From: Fidelibacterota bacterium
GTDB taxonomy: Bacteria; Fidelibacterota; Fidelibacteria; Fidelibacterales; Fidelibacteraceae
Reading direction: 5' to 3'
Length of the DNA stretch: 5,179 nt
Assembly (NCBI GenBank): GCA_030596185.1
Contig: JAUVKP010000098.1
Coordinates: forward strand, 1 to 5,179
The notes beneath the pieces were generated by a model. That model was not told where the DNA came from and ran no database searches. It saw only the letters and a list, made by a program, of their open reading frames with translations. Below, piece after piece: positions 1 to 4,643 of the stretch; positions within the stretch are counted from its first letter, which is position 1, and each line of letters starts with the position of its first letter. The position numbers were made by a program, and so were the translations under genes.

Positions 1-544
1 CGACAAAGATATCCGTGATCTCCATGATACCGGCTTTCATGGCCTGAATATCATCACCCGATTCCGGGACAAGAACAGTTAGGGTTACATCTGCTGCTTG
101 CGCAATATCAAGTTCGATTTGACCCACACCTACAGTCTCTATCAAAATTATGTCAAAACCTTTTCCGTCAAGAATATCACAAACATCATGTGTTTTCATG
201 CTTAAGCCGCCAAGACTACCGCGGGTGGCCATTGAACGAATATAGACATTGTCACGCGAACTCAATGTATTCATGCGGATGCGGTCACCTAATATAGCAC
301 CTCCCGTAAAAGGAGAGGATGGGTCAACAGAGATTACAGCTGTCCGTTTTTCCGCATTGCTAAATTTACTGGCCAGACAATTTACTAAGGTACTTTTACC
401 TGCTCCGGGAGGGCCGGTAATACCTATTCGATAAGCATGCTTTCCTGATTTCCATGCTGTATCAAGAAGAATTTCGGCTTTGGGTGAGTCGTTTTCTACC
501 AGACTAATATCTCTGGCAAGTGATTTTGCGGCTTGACCATTCAT
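1..544 (-). CDS. meaB: MeaB/ArgK-family P-loop GTPase, methylmalonyl-CoA mutase chaperone (C-terminal part outside window)
   Basis: Cytoplasmic G3E-family GTPase. Relatives gate cobalamin loading and protect adenosylcobalamin-dependent mutases, mainly methylmalonyl-CoA mutase. My reverse-strand translation gives 181 residues before the window edge. It shows Walker A GPPGAGKST at residues 44-52, the family block DPSSPFTGGAILGDR at 74-88, and the switch II/G3 segment ETVGVGQ at 136-142. The NKxD base-recognition motif should follow just beyond the edge. The start is fixed: ATG at 544-542 is preceded directly by an in-frame TGA at 547-545. This leaves an N-terminus somewhat shorter than in E. 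coli ArgK. The ATG overlaps the stop of the upstream OsmC gene (ATGA, 541-544), so the two are probably translationally coupled and share the promoter near 1001-1029. No mutase gene is in view, so the client is inferred from the family. Confidence in the family is high. Confidence 0.93.
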   Translation of the reverse strand, partial: MNGQAAKSLARDISLVENDSPKAEILLDTAWKSGKHAYRIGITGPPGAGKSTLVNCLASKFSNAEKRTAVISVDPSSPFTGGAILGDRIRMNTLSSRDNVYIRSMATRGSLGGLSMKTHDVCDILDGKGFDIILIETVGVGQIELDIAQAADVTLTVLVPESGDDIQAMKAGIMEITDIFV

Positions 545-978
545 TCATTAACTATTTCAGTTTCAATGGTGATCTTTGTTGTGGAACGTAGCATGGCTGA
601 TATTGAACAATATTTATCATTACTGAGCATTGCGGCTCTTTGAAGATCACGAAGTGCTTTTTCACCACCATTGGAATATAAAGTGAAACGTAAATTAATT
701 TTTGTATATACCTTAGGATGTTCCTCTGCGCGTTCACTGTCAATATGAATATCAAGACGGCTAAATGGAGTACGTTTTTTTCTCAGGATCGATAATGTAT
801 CCATACCTGTACAGCCACCTAATGCTTCAAGTAGCATTTCCATGGGGGTCGTTGCAGCGTTATGTCCACCAATCTCTTCTTTTGTGTCCATCATGTGCCA
901 GTGTCCGCTTCCGCTTTTTGAAGCAAAAGTCAGGTTCCTGCCAAGACTCTGTAATTCAACTTTTAAATTATTTGCCAT
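541..978 (-). CDS. OsmC/YhfA-family peroxiredoxin-like protein
   Basis: A 145-residue OsmC-fold protein, the usual family length. OsmC/Ohr proteins are cytoplasmic thiol peroxidases that reduce organic hydroperoxides using two cysteines; the YhfA-like branch is poorly characterised. The expected pair is visible: Cys56 in EALGGCTGMD and Cys124 in NDKYCSISAML. Arg14, near the N-terminus, is a candidate for the catalytic arginine, though I could not align it. SILRKKR after the first Cys is typical of the YhfA-like branch. I chose ATG at 978-976 over an in-frame ATG at 1023: AGGAAA lies about 8 bases upstream of it, and the likely promoter -10 (1006-1001) sits between the two candidates, so the upstream ATG would not be transcribed. 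The stop overlaps the MeaB start by four bases. The function assignment is at family level only; which peroxide it reduces, if any, cannot be told. Confidence 0.9.
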   Translation of the reverse strand: MANNLKVELQSLGRNLTFASKSGSGHWHMMDTKEEIGGHNAATTPMEMLLEALGGCTGMDTLSILRKKRTPFSRLDIHIDSERAEEHPKVYTKINLRFTLYSNGGEKALRDLQRAAMLSNDKYCSISAMLRSTTKITIETEIVNE

Positions 979-1000
979 TCTGTGTTTCCTTTTTAGTTGC

Positions 1001-1029
1001 AATATATTAAGAAAAAAAATCAATTACAA
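1001..1029 (-). promoter_or_regulatory. Predicted promoter of the osmC-like/meaB pair
   Basis: On the minus strand, TTGTAA (1029-1024) is separated by 17 bases from TATATT (1006-1001). Transcription would begin near 994, about 16 bases before the chosen ATG and just upstream of its ribosome binding site. It is arranged back to back with the tRNA promoter. This is a prediction from spacing and consensus only. Confidence 0.5.
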
Positions 1030-1063
1030 GCATAGCTCTTTCAATAATCAAAACAAAAAATAT

Positions 1064-1091
1064 TTGCATTGAAGCCAAATGTTACTATATT
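1064..1091 (+). promoter_or_regulatory. Predicted promoter of the tRNA cluster
   Basis: TTGCAT (1064-1069), a 16-base spacer, then TATATT (1086-1091). Read with two more bases it is TATATTTG, matching the TAnnTTTG -7 element known from Bacteroidetes, with TTG 19 bases upstream. The expected start near 1098 leaves a leader of about 10 bases before the first tRNA. Confidence 0.55.
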
Positions 1092-1107
1092 TGACGGCTT
1101 TTTTAAA

Positions 1108-1178
1108 TGGGTTGTCGTCCAATGGCAGGACATGCGGCTCTGGACCGTAGTATCGGGGTTCGAATCCCTGCAACCCAG
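1108..1178 (+). tRNA. tRNA-Gln (anticodon CTG)
   Basis: A 71-base cloverleaf. The acceptor TGGGTTG (1108-1114) pairs with CAACCCA (1171-1177), and the discriminator is G1178. The D stem is GTCC/GGAC (1117-1120, 1128-1131). The anticodon stem TGCGG/CCGTA encloses loop CTCTGGA with anticodon CTG at 1140-1142, reading CAG. The T arm is CGGGG, TTCGAAT, CCCTG (1154-1170). CCA is not encoded. It is the first of three co-directional tRNAs, 7 bases before the next. Confidence 0.95.
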
Positions 1179-1185
1179 CTGAGAT

Positions 1186-1257
1186 GGCGCGTTCGTCTAG
1201 TGGTTAGGACGCTGGCTTCTCACGTCGGTAACACGAGTTCGACTCTCGTACGCGCTA
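1186..1257 (+). tRNA. tRNA-Glu (anticodon CTC)
   Basis: A 72-base cloverleaf. The acceptor GGCGCGT (1186-1192) pairs with ACGCGCT (1250-1256), with a G-U at the top pair, and the discriminator is A1257. The D stem is GTCT/GGAC (1195-1198, 1207-1210). The anticodon stem CTGGC/GTCGG encloses loop TTCTCAC with anticodon CTC at 1219-1221, reading GAG. The T arm is ACGAG, TTCGACT, CTCGT (1233-1249). CCA is not encoded. The anticodon stem relies on two G-U pairs. Confidence 0.94.
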
Positions 1258-1282
1258 CTTACAATTTGAAATGACTATATAT

Positions 1283-1356
1283 GCGCCCGTGGCTCAATTG
1301 GATAGAGTATCTGGCTACGAACCAGGAGGTTAGAGGTTCGAATCCTCTCGGGCGTA
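1283..1356 (+). tRNA. tRNA-Arg (anticodon ACG)
   Basis: A 74-base cloverleaf. The acceptor GCGCCCG (1283-1289) pairs with CGGGCGT (1349-1355), with a G-U at the top pair, and the discriminator is A1356. The D stem is GCTC/GAGT (1292-1295, 1305-1308). The anticodon loop CTACGAA carries ACG at 1317-1319; A34 is normally deaminated to inosine by TadA so that it reads CGU, CGC and CGA. The T arm is AGAGG, TTCGAAT, CCTCT (1332-1348). CCA is not encoded. It is last in the cluster, directly before a terminator. Confidence 0.95.
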
Positions 1357-1357
1357 C

Positions 1358-1386
1358 AAAACCCATCCTTTTTTTGGATGGGTTTT
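1358..1386 (+). terminator. Intrinsic terminator of the tRNA cluster
   Basis: A perfect 11-base-pair inverted repeat, AAAACCCATCC (1358-1368) and GGATGGGTTTT (1376-1386), with a 7-T loop. The 3' arm ends in a T-rich run (TTTTCTTGTTT). It begins two bases after the tRNA-Arg discriminator, so it should end the polycistronic tRNA transcript. The A-run in the 5' arm means it could also act on the opposite strand. Confidence 0.85.
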
Positions 1387-1434
1387 CTTGTTTAAGTGAA
1401 TTATATTTAAAGTTAAATGTCACATTGAGGAATA

Positions 1435-2613
1435 ATGGCAAAATTATCTAAAAGTATCAGAAATAATCCCATGTATAAATATTTGACCCTTTTGGTCGTT
1501 GTTGCCACCGTTGGGCACCAAGCTTGGCGAACTTTGCTGAATAATTTTGCGGTAGATCAAATCGGTCTTAGTGGATTGCAAATGGGGCTTGTACAATCTT
1601 TACGTGAAGTCCCGGGTTTTTTAACCTTTTTTGTCGTTTATGTTCTTCTAATATTTAAAGAACATCGTCTTTCAGCTTATTCGGTGATCCTGTTTGGTGC
1701 AGGCATCATCATGACGGGTTTGTTTCCCTCCTTCCAGGGCTTATTGTTTACAACATTTTTAATGTCATTGGGATTTCATTATTTCGAGACCACCCGCCAA
1801 TCTCTTGTTCTTCAATATTTCAATAAAAGACAATCACCTCTTGTGCTGGCAAAATGGCGCAGTTTTTCCGCGATTGCTAATATAGGTATTGGAGCTGCGA
1901 TATGGGTTTTGTTTCGTTTTACTGATGTTCCCATGTCAGTCGTTTACACTGTTCTGGGCGTGGCCATTATTGGTTTTGGAATTTATTCAACCACAAAAGA
2001 TCCTGCCGATAAAAAACTACCTGCTCAGCACAAAAAGATCATTATTCGGAAGAAATACTGGCTGTTTTATGCTTTAAATTTCTTAAGTGGGGCTAGGCGG
2101 CAGATCTTTGTTGTTTTTGCCGTTTTTATGCTGGTGCAAAAATACAATTTTACTGTTTGGGAAATATCAGCACTTTTTGTTTTGAATAATCTGATCACTT
2201 GGTTGGTGAGCCCATTGATCGGCAAAGCAATCAATCGATTTGGCGAACGTAAGATACTATCCCTTGAGTATATTTTTCTGATCATCATATTTCTTGGATA
2301 TGCTGTTTTTGAATTTAAATGGATAGCAGCCGGGCTTTATGTAATTGATCATATTTTCTTTAATTTTTCAATTGGAATTCATACTTTTTTCCAGAAAACG
2401 GCTGATCCGAAAGACATTGCTCCTTCGATGGCGGTCAGCTTTTCCATTAATCATATTTCTGCAGTGATCATTCACGCGATTGGTGGGATGCTATGGATGT
2501 TGAATTGGCAGATACCCTTTATCTTCGGGTCAGCCCTGGCTGTTGTCTCATTGATCCTTGTGCAATTGATCCGAGTACCGGTCGGTGACTCAATGCAAGA
2601 AGTGGAAGAATAA
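1435..2613 (+). CDS. Major facilitator superfamily transporter, substrate unknown
   Basis: A 392-residue integral inner-membrane protein with about 10-12 hydrophobic spans, the usual MFS size. A charged cytoplasmic-type linker around residues 186-207 (DPADKK...IIIRKK) divides two halves. In the second half, GKAINRFGERK at 263-273 resembles the MFS motif A loop. The equivalent loop in the first half (near 73-80, IFKEHRLS) is degenerate. Other landmarks are SGARRQIF at 218-225 and FETTRQ at 117-122. The start at 1435 has GAGGA only 3 bases upstream, which is tight; a downstream Met13 lacks a visible ribosome site. It lies just after the tRNA terminator. A TATATT at 1402-1407 could be its -10, but no good -35 is seen. 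Its 3' end overlaps a convergent small gene by 24 bases. Substrate and direction of transport cannot be inferred. Confidence 0.85.
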   Translation: MAKLSKSIRNNPMYKYLTLLVVVATVGHQAWRTLLNNFAVDQIGLSGLQMGLVQSLREVPGFLTFFVVYVLLIFKEHRLSAYSVILFGAGIIMTGLFPSFQGLLFTTFLMSLGFHYFETTRQSLVLQYFNKRQSPLVLAKWRSFSAIANIGIGAAIWVLFRFTDVPMSVVYTVLGVAIIGFGIYSTTKDPADKKLPAQHKKIIIRKKYWLFYALNFLSGARRQIFVVFAVFMLVQKYNFTVWEISALFVLNNLITWLVSPLIGKAINRFGERKILSLEYIFLIIIFLGYAVFEFKWIAAGLYVIDHIFFNFSIGIHTFFQKTADPKDIAPSMAVSFSINHISAVIIHAIGGMLWMLNWQIPFIFGSALAVVSLILVQLIRVPVGDSMQEVEE

Positions 2614-2757
2614 TAACAATACAGCAATAAATGCAATGAGATGCCAAATCAGTCGCCGCTTGGGACGGCGTTTTTCGTGTACAGTACGAAAATGTAATCG
2701 TTTATCGTCTTCGGGTTCTTTAATGATCCAACGTGAACGACGAATTGGCTGTGGCAT
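2590..2757 (-). CDS. Small basic single-span membrane protein (55 residues), function unknown
   Basis: I do not recognise a family. The reverse strand encodes 55 residues starting MPQPIRRSRWIIKEP. A strongly basic middle (HEKRRPKRR, 27-35) is followed directly by a hydrophobic C-terminal segment (residues 36-54, LIWHLIAFIAVLLLFFHFL), ending in His55. This is a cytoplasmic basic head with a tail-anchor-like helix. It has an excellent ribosome binding site: AGGAG at 2768-2764, 6 bases before ATG at 2757-2755. A TTGACA occurs at 2810-2805, but without a correctly spaced -10. The last 24 bases run antisense to the end of the MFS gene. A weak plus-strand terminator-like hairpin lies inside it. The overlap means the coding signal could be fortuitous, but the ribosome site and the clean head-plus-helix layout argue that it is real. 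Confidence 0.62.
   Translation of the reverse strand: MPQPIRRSRWIIKEPEDDKRLHFRTVHEKRRPKRRLIWHLIAFIAVLLLFFHFLH
2654..2675 (+). terminator. Possible intrinsic terminator for the MFS transcript
   Basis: CGCCG (2654-2658) and CGGCG (2666-2670) form a 5-base GC-only stem with a 7-base loop, followed by TTTTT (2671-2675). It lies 41 bases after the MFS stop. The stem is short, and the same bases encode the basic RRPKRR stretch of the antisense small gene, so the pairing may be a by-product of coding. Confidence 0.4.
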
Positions 2758-2808
2758 ATCATTCTCCTGAATTTCATATTAAAGTTCGAAGTAAATCAAA
2801 TCATTGTC

Positions 2809-2864
2809 AAGATAAAAGTAGGCAGAAATCAGAAGATAGTAAGTAGTAAGTAGTAAGTAGGGGA
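2809..2864 (+). repeat. Degenerate heptanucleotide repeat tract (TAGTAAG core)
   Basis: Three exact tandem copies of TAGTAAG (2837-2857) plus a partial fourth. Upstream in the same 7-base register are AAGATAA, AAGTAGG, CAGAAAT and CAGAAGA (2809-2836), and downstream is TAGGGGA (2858-2864). The shared skeleton is roughly NAGNANN. This non-coding tract lies between the small minus-strand gene and the ars-type operon. Confidence 0.75.
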
Positions 2865-2919
2865 ATAATATATTTAGCTTGTATCTGTTATGGGTATTAA
2901 AAAAATTCTCACGTCTCAC

Positions 2920-2949
2920 CAGCCTGCGCCAAGGCTTCGGCCGGCAGGC
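2920..2949. repeat. 30-base GC-rich imperfect inverted repeat inserted in the heptamer array
   Basis: GCCTGC (2922-2927) is inverted as GCAGGC (2944-2949) around a GC-rich core containing AAGGCTTCGGCC. It is much richer in G and C than its surroundings. It sits between two heptamers and looks like a small palindromic repeat unit of the kind scattered in intergenic regions. It has no T-tract, so a terminator role is unlikely. Confidence 0.5.
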
Positions 2950-2970
2950 GTCTTACTTTTTACGTCTCAC

Positions 2971-3030
2971 GCCTGTCCTTCGTAGCTTTCTTGACCATCG
3001 AAGCTTTAGCGTAGGTGGTAGCGTAGAAGG
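2971..3030. repeat. 60-base structured segment between two GTCTCAC heptamers
   Basis: This segment is flanked exactly by GTCTCAC on both sides (2964-2970 and 3031-3037). Inside it, CTTCG (2978-2982) is inverted as CGAAG (2999-3003), CCTTC (2977-2981) is inverted as GAAGG (3026-3030), and TAGCGTAG is directly repeated at 3007-3014 and 3019-3026. The wording CTTCGTAGCTTT...TAGCGTAGG resembles interspersed repeats I recall from uncultured bacterial genomes; that recollection is not verified. Confidence 0.45.
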
Positions 3031-3054
3031 GTCTCACGTTTTTTAAAAATATAT

Positions 3055-3082
3055 TTGCAAAGCCATTACATTTGGTTATATT
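3055..3082 (+). promoter_or_regulatory. Predicted promoter of the arsR-permease-thioredoxin operon
   Basis: TTGCAA (3055-3060), a 16-base spacer, and TATATT (3077-3082). Upstream is an A/T run (T6A5, 3039-3049) that could act as an UP-like element. The predicted start near 3089 gives a leader of about 20 bases with the arsR ribosome site. The -10 lies inside the operator palindrome. Confidence 0.6.
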
Positions 3083-3090
3083 GCCAAATG
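3069..3090. promoter_or_regulatory. Probable ArsR operator palindrome overlapping the -10
   Basis: CATTTGG (3069-3075) is exactly inverted as CCAAATG (3084-3090) around an 8-base centre that contains most of the TATATT -10. The position, just upstream of an ArsR-family gene and across the polymerase site, is what autoregulation by a dimeric repressor predicts. Binding of the arsenical inducer would release it and derepress the operon. Confidence 0.65.
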
Positions 3091-3110
3091 ACAAAATGAA
3101 AGGAAGTGTC

Positions 3111-3401
3111 ATGGAAGCAATGGACAAGAGACGATTGGAAGACATTGCGGGAGTGTTTAAGGCTCTGTCACACCCGACACGACTGTGGATGGTCGAACAA
3201 TTATTCAAATCTGAGCAATGTGTGTGCGAATTTGTAGATGTGCTGAAATTAGATTTTTCAACTGTCTCAAAACACCTTTCAATTTTAAAACAAGCGCACG
3301 TTATAGAGGACGATAAACGAGGCAAAAACGTCTATTATAAGCTTCGTGCAAAATGCATGCCCACGATTATAAAATGTCTTGAAAATCGTAAAGATAAATA
3401 G
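3111..3401 (+). CDS. arsR: ArsR/SmtB-family metalloid-responsive transcriptional repressor
   Basis: A 96-residue winged-helix dimeric repressor, of typical length for ArsR. KALSHPTRLWMVEQL (17-31) is the family's N-terminal helix pattern. EQCVCEFVDVL (35-45) corresponds to the ELCVCDL inducer site, with Cys37 and Cys39 as the As(III)/Sb(III) ligands. The recognition helix is STVSKHLSILKQAHV (50-64), and the wing is DDKRGKNVYYKL (67-78). Two further cysteines near the C-terminus (82 and 89) could contribute a third ligand; this is inference. I chose ATG at 3111 because AAAGGAAG (3099-3106) sits just upstream. An upstream in-frame ATG at 3096 and any TTG start at 3072 fall at or before the predicted transcript start and operator. 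It is the first gene of the operon, 11 bases before the permease. Confidence 0.92.
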   Translation: MEAMDKRRLEDIAGVFKALSHPTRLWMVEQLFKSEQCVCEFVDVLKLDFSTVSKHLSILKQAHVIEDDKRGKNVYYKLRAKCMPTIIKCLENRKDK

Positions 3402-3412
3402 GGACAATAAGA

Positions 3413-4387
3413 ATGTTTAAACTATTCACCCTACTTGCTGATCTTATTGTTTACACTTGGCTAAAATTTCCAGAGGGATCCCGTTGGGCAGGGTCTCTTC
3501 ATTTTTTTATTGAAGATGTAACAAAGATATTCTTTTTACTCGTTATCATGATTTATGTCATTGGTCTTTTACGTGCATCCTTGAATACCGAGCGTATTCG
3601 TGTATTTTTGCAAGGCAAGAATCGATTTTTCGGGTACTTCCTTGGTGCGGGATTTGGTGCGATCACACCGTTTTGTTCTTGCTCGAGTATTCCCTTGTTT
3701 CTTGGCTTCACTCAGGCGCGCATTCCTATCGGAATCACAATGTCATTCCTGATCACTTCACCCATTATCAATGAAGTGGCGATTGTCTTACTTGGCGGTT
3801 TACTGGGAATAAAATTCATGATCATTTATATCAGTATCGGTATTCTCGTCGGAGTAATTGGCGGAATATTCATTGATGCCATCAAAGCGGAACGCTATTT
3901 GACGCCTTTTGCAGAAAATGTGCAGGAAGGATCCGGTGGATTACAGGAATCCGAAAAACAAAAAATGACATTTGCAGAACGTCATCAATTTGCAAAAACT
4001 GAATTGAAAACAATTCTCTCTCGTGTCTGGAAATGGGTATTTATCGGGGTGGGACTCGGTGCGCTTTTACATGGATTCGTACCGGAAGAATTTATTGCAA
4101 AAAATCTTGGAAGTGGACAGTGGTGGAGCGTTCCGGGAGCTGTTTTATTGGGCATTCCCCTTTATTCCAATGCCAGTGGAATAATCCCTATTGCAGAGTC
4201 TTTACTGACAAAAGGATTGCCCGTTGGTACGACGTTAGCTTTCATGATGAGTACGGTCGCGGCCAGCTTTCCTGAGTTCGTTATTTTGAAACAAGTAATG
4301 AAACCCCGCTTGCTGTTAATCTTCTTTTTCATGTTACTGATCATGTTTACTTTTGTGGGGCTAATTTTAAATTTAATATCATTTTAA
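3413..4387 (+). CDS. ArsP/COG0701 (DUF318)-family permease, probable arsenical or metalloid efflux
   Basis: A 324-residue polytopic inner-membrane permease. The family signature is clear: GAITPFCSCSSIPLFLGF (82-99), followed by PIGITMSFLITSPIINEVAI (105-124). Characterised ArsP members export trivalent organoarsenicals; other members are uncharacterised. The second half repeats this unit in degenerate form: GIPLYSNASGIIPIAE (247-262), then GLPVGTTLAFMMSTVAASFPEFVIL (268-292). This suggests two homologous bundles separated by a charged loop (about 155-205). The only cysteines are Cys88 and Cys90, both in the first unit. The start at 3413 has GGGA 8 bases upstream, touching the arsR stop. The 16-base gap to the next gene shows co-transcription with the repressor and both redox proteins. 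Arsenic as substrate is inferred from the CVC-type ArsR and the family. I withhold the symbol arsP because not all members are organoarsenical pumps. Confidence 0.88.
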   Translation: MFKLFTLLADLIVYTWLKFPEGSRWAGSLHFFIEDVTKIFFLLVIMIYVIGLLRASLNTERIRVFLQGKNRFFGYFLGAGFGAITPFCSCSSIPLFLGFTQARIPIGITMSFLITSPIINEVAIVLLGGLLGIKFMIIYISIGILVGVIGGIFIDAIKAERYLTPFAENVQEGSGGLQESEKQKMTFAERHQFAKTELKTILSRVWKWVFIGVGLGALLHGFVPEEFIAKNLGSGQWWSVPGAVLLGIPLYSNASGIIPIAESLLTKGLPVGTTLAFMMSTVAASFPEFVILKQVMKPRLLLIFFFMLLIMFTFVGLILNLISF

Positions 4388-4403
4388 TATTGAAAGGAAA
4401 TAA

Positions 4404-4640
4404 ATGAAAATTCAAATACTCGGAACAGGATGTACAAAATGCAATCAGTTGTTTGCTCTTACGGAAAAAGCGGTCGAAGAACTGGAATTGGCAGTAAAAG
4501 TAGAGAAAGTATCCGATATTAATGAGATAGTGGCCTTTGGTATTATGACAATTCCGGCCTTGGTCATTGATGGAAAAGTTGAATTTGCGGGGAACGTCCC
4601 GTCCTTAAGTAACTTAAAGAAAATAATAACGAAAGGATAG
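4404..4640 (+). CDS. Small thioredoxin-fold protein, TM0996/MTH895 'redox-active disulfide protein 2' type
   Basis: A 78-residue minimal thioredoxin/glutaredoxin-like domain with no signal peptide, so presumably cytoplasmic. The first strand KIQILGTGC leads into the active site Cys10-Thr-Lys-Cys13. The cis-proline is in MTIPALVIDG (48-57; Pro51), and GKVEFAGNVPS follows as the last strand and turn. Length and motifs match the small archaeal-type redox family that is repeatedly found next to COG0701 permeases and ArsR regulators. AAAGGAAA (4393-4400) is a good ribosome site. It follows the permease by 16 bases, and its stop is 3 bases before the next start. A likely role is reducing a thiol partner or substrate on the cytoplasmic side of the permease; its actual partner and reductant are not shown by the sequence. 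Confidence 0.9.
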   Translation: MKIQILGTGCTKCNQLFALTEKAVEELELAVKVEKVSDINEIVAFGIMTIPALVIDGKVEFAGNVPSLSNLKKIITKG

Positions 4641-4643
4641 ATC

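Larger units (their letters stand above)
2906..3037 (-). repeat. Broken array of GTGAGAC/GTAAGAC heptamers (plus strand GTCTCAC/GTCTTAC)
   Basis: Plus-strand heptamers TTCTCAC (2906) and GTCTCAC (2913) are followed by GTCTTAC (2950), TTTTTAC (2957) and GTCTCAC (2964), and then GTCTCAC (3031). Read on the minus strand they are GTGAGAC-like and resemble the GTAAGTA phase of the tract at 2837-2860 in inverse orientation. Two unrelated segments, 2920-2949 and 2971-3030, interrupt the array exactly at heptamer borders. No gene is visible between 2758 and 3110; an open frame on the minus strand here has no recognisable product. Confidence 0.65.

Noticed and set aside
249..434. Plus-strand open frame of 61 codons opposite meaB
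   Set aside because: It is a shadow of the well-supported MeaB reading frame; the product has no family features.
1259..1441. Minus-strand open frame of 60 codons containing RGFEPLTSWFVARYSIQLSHG
   Set aside because: It is the translation of the antisense of tRNA-Arg, a well-known class of spurious database protein, and it also runs through the terminator.
2585..2770. Plus-strand open frame of 61 codons after the MFS gene
   Set aside because: It begins inside the MFS gene in another frame and lies opposite the better supported 55-residue minus-strand gene; its Cys/Arg/Ser-rich composition is typical of a shadow frame.
2776..2810. Minus-strand promoter for the small membrane protein gene using TTGACA (2810-2805)
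   Set aside because: The best -10 candidates (TAATAT 2781-2776, TTTAAT 2783-2778) are 21-23 bases away, too far for a standard promoter, so it is noted only in the gene entry.
2809..3037. Possible CRISPR array
   Set aside because: The units are only 7 bases, are tandem or irregularly spaced, and there are no regular unique spacers or cas genes.
3072..3110. Upstream arsR starts (TTG at 3072, ATG at 3096)
   Set aside because: They fall inside the operator or at the predicted transcript start, and only the ATG at 3111 has a well-placed ribosome site.
2960..3325. Minus-strand open frame of 121 codons
   Set aside because: It runs antisense through the arsR gene, its promoter and the intergenic repeats, with no recognisable domain and no ribosome site.
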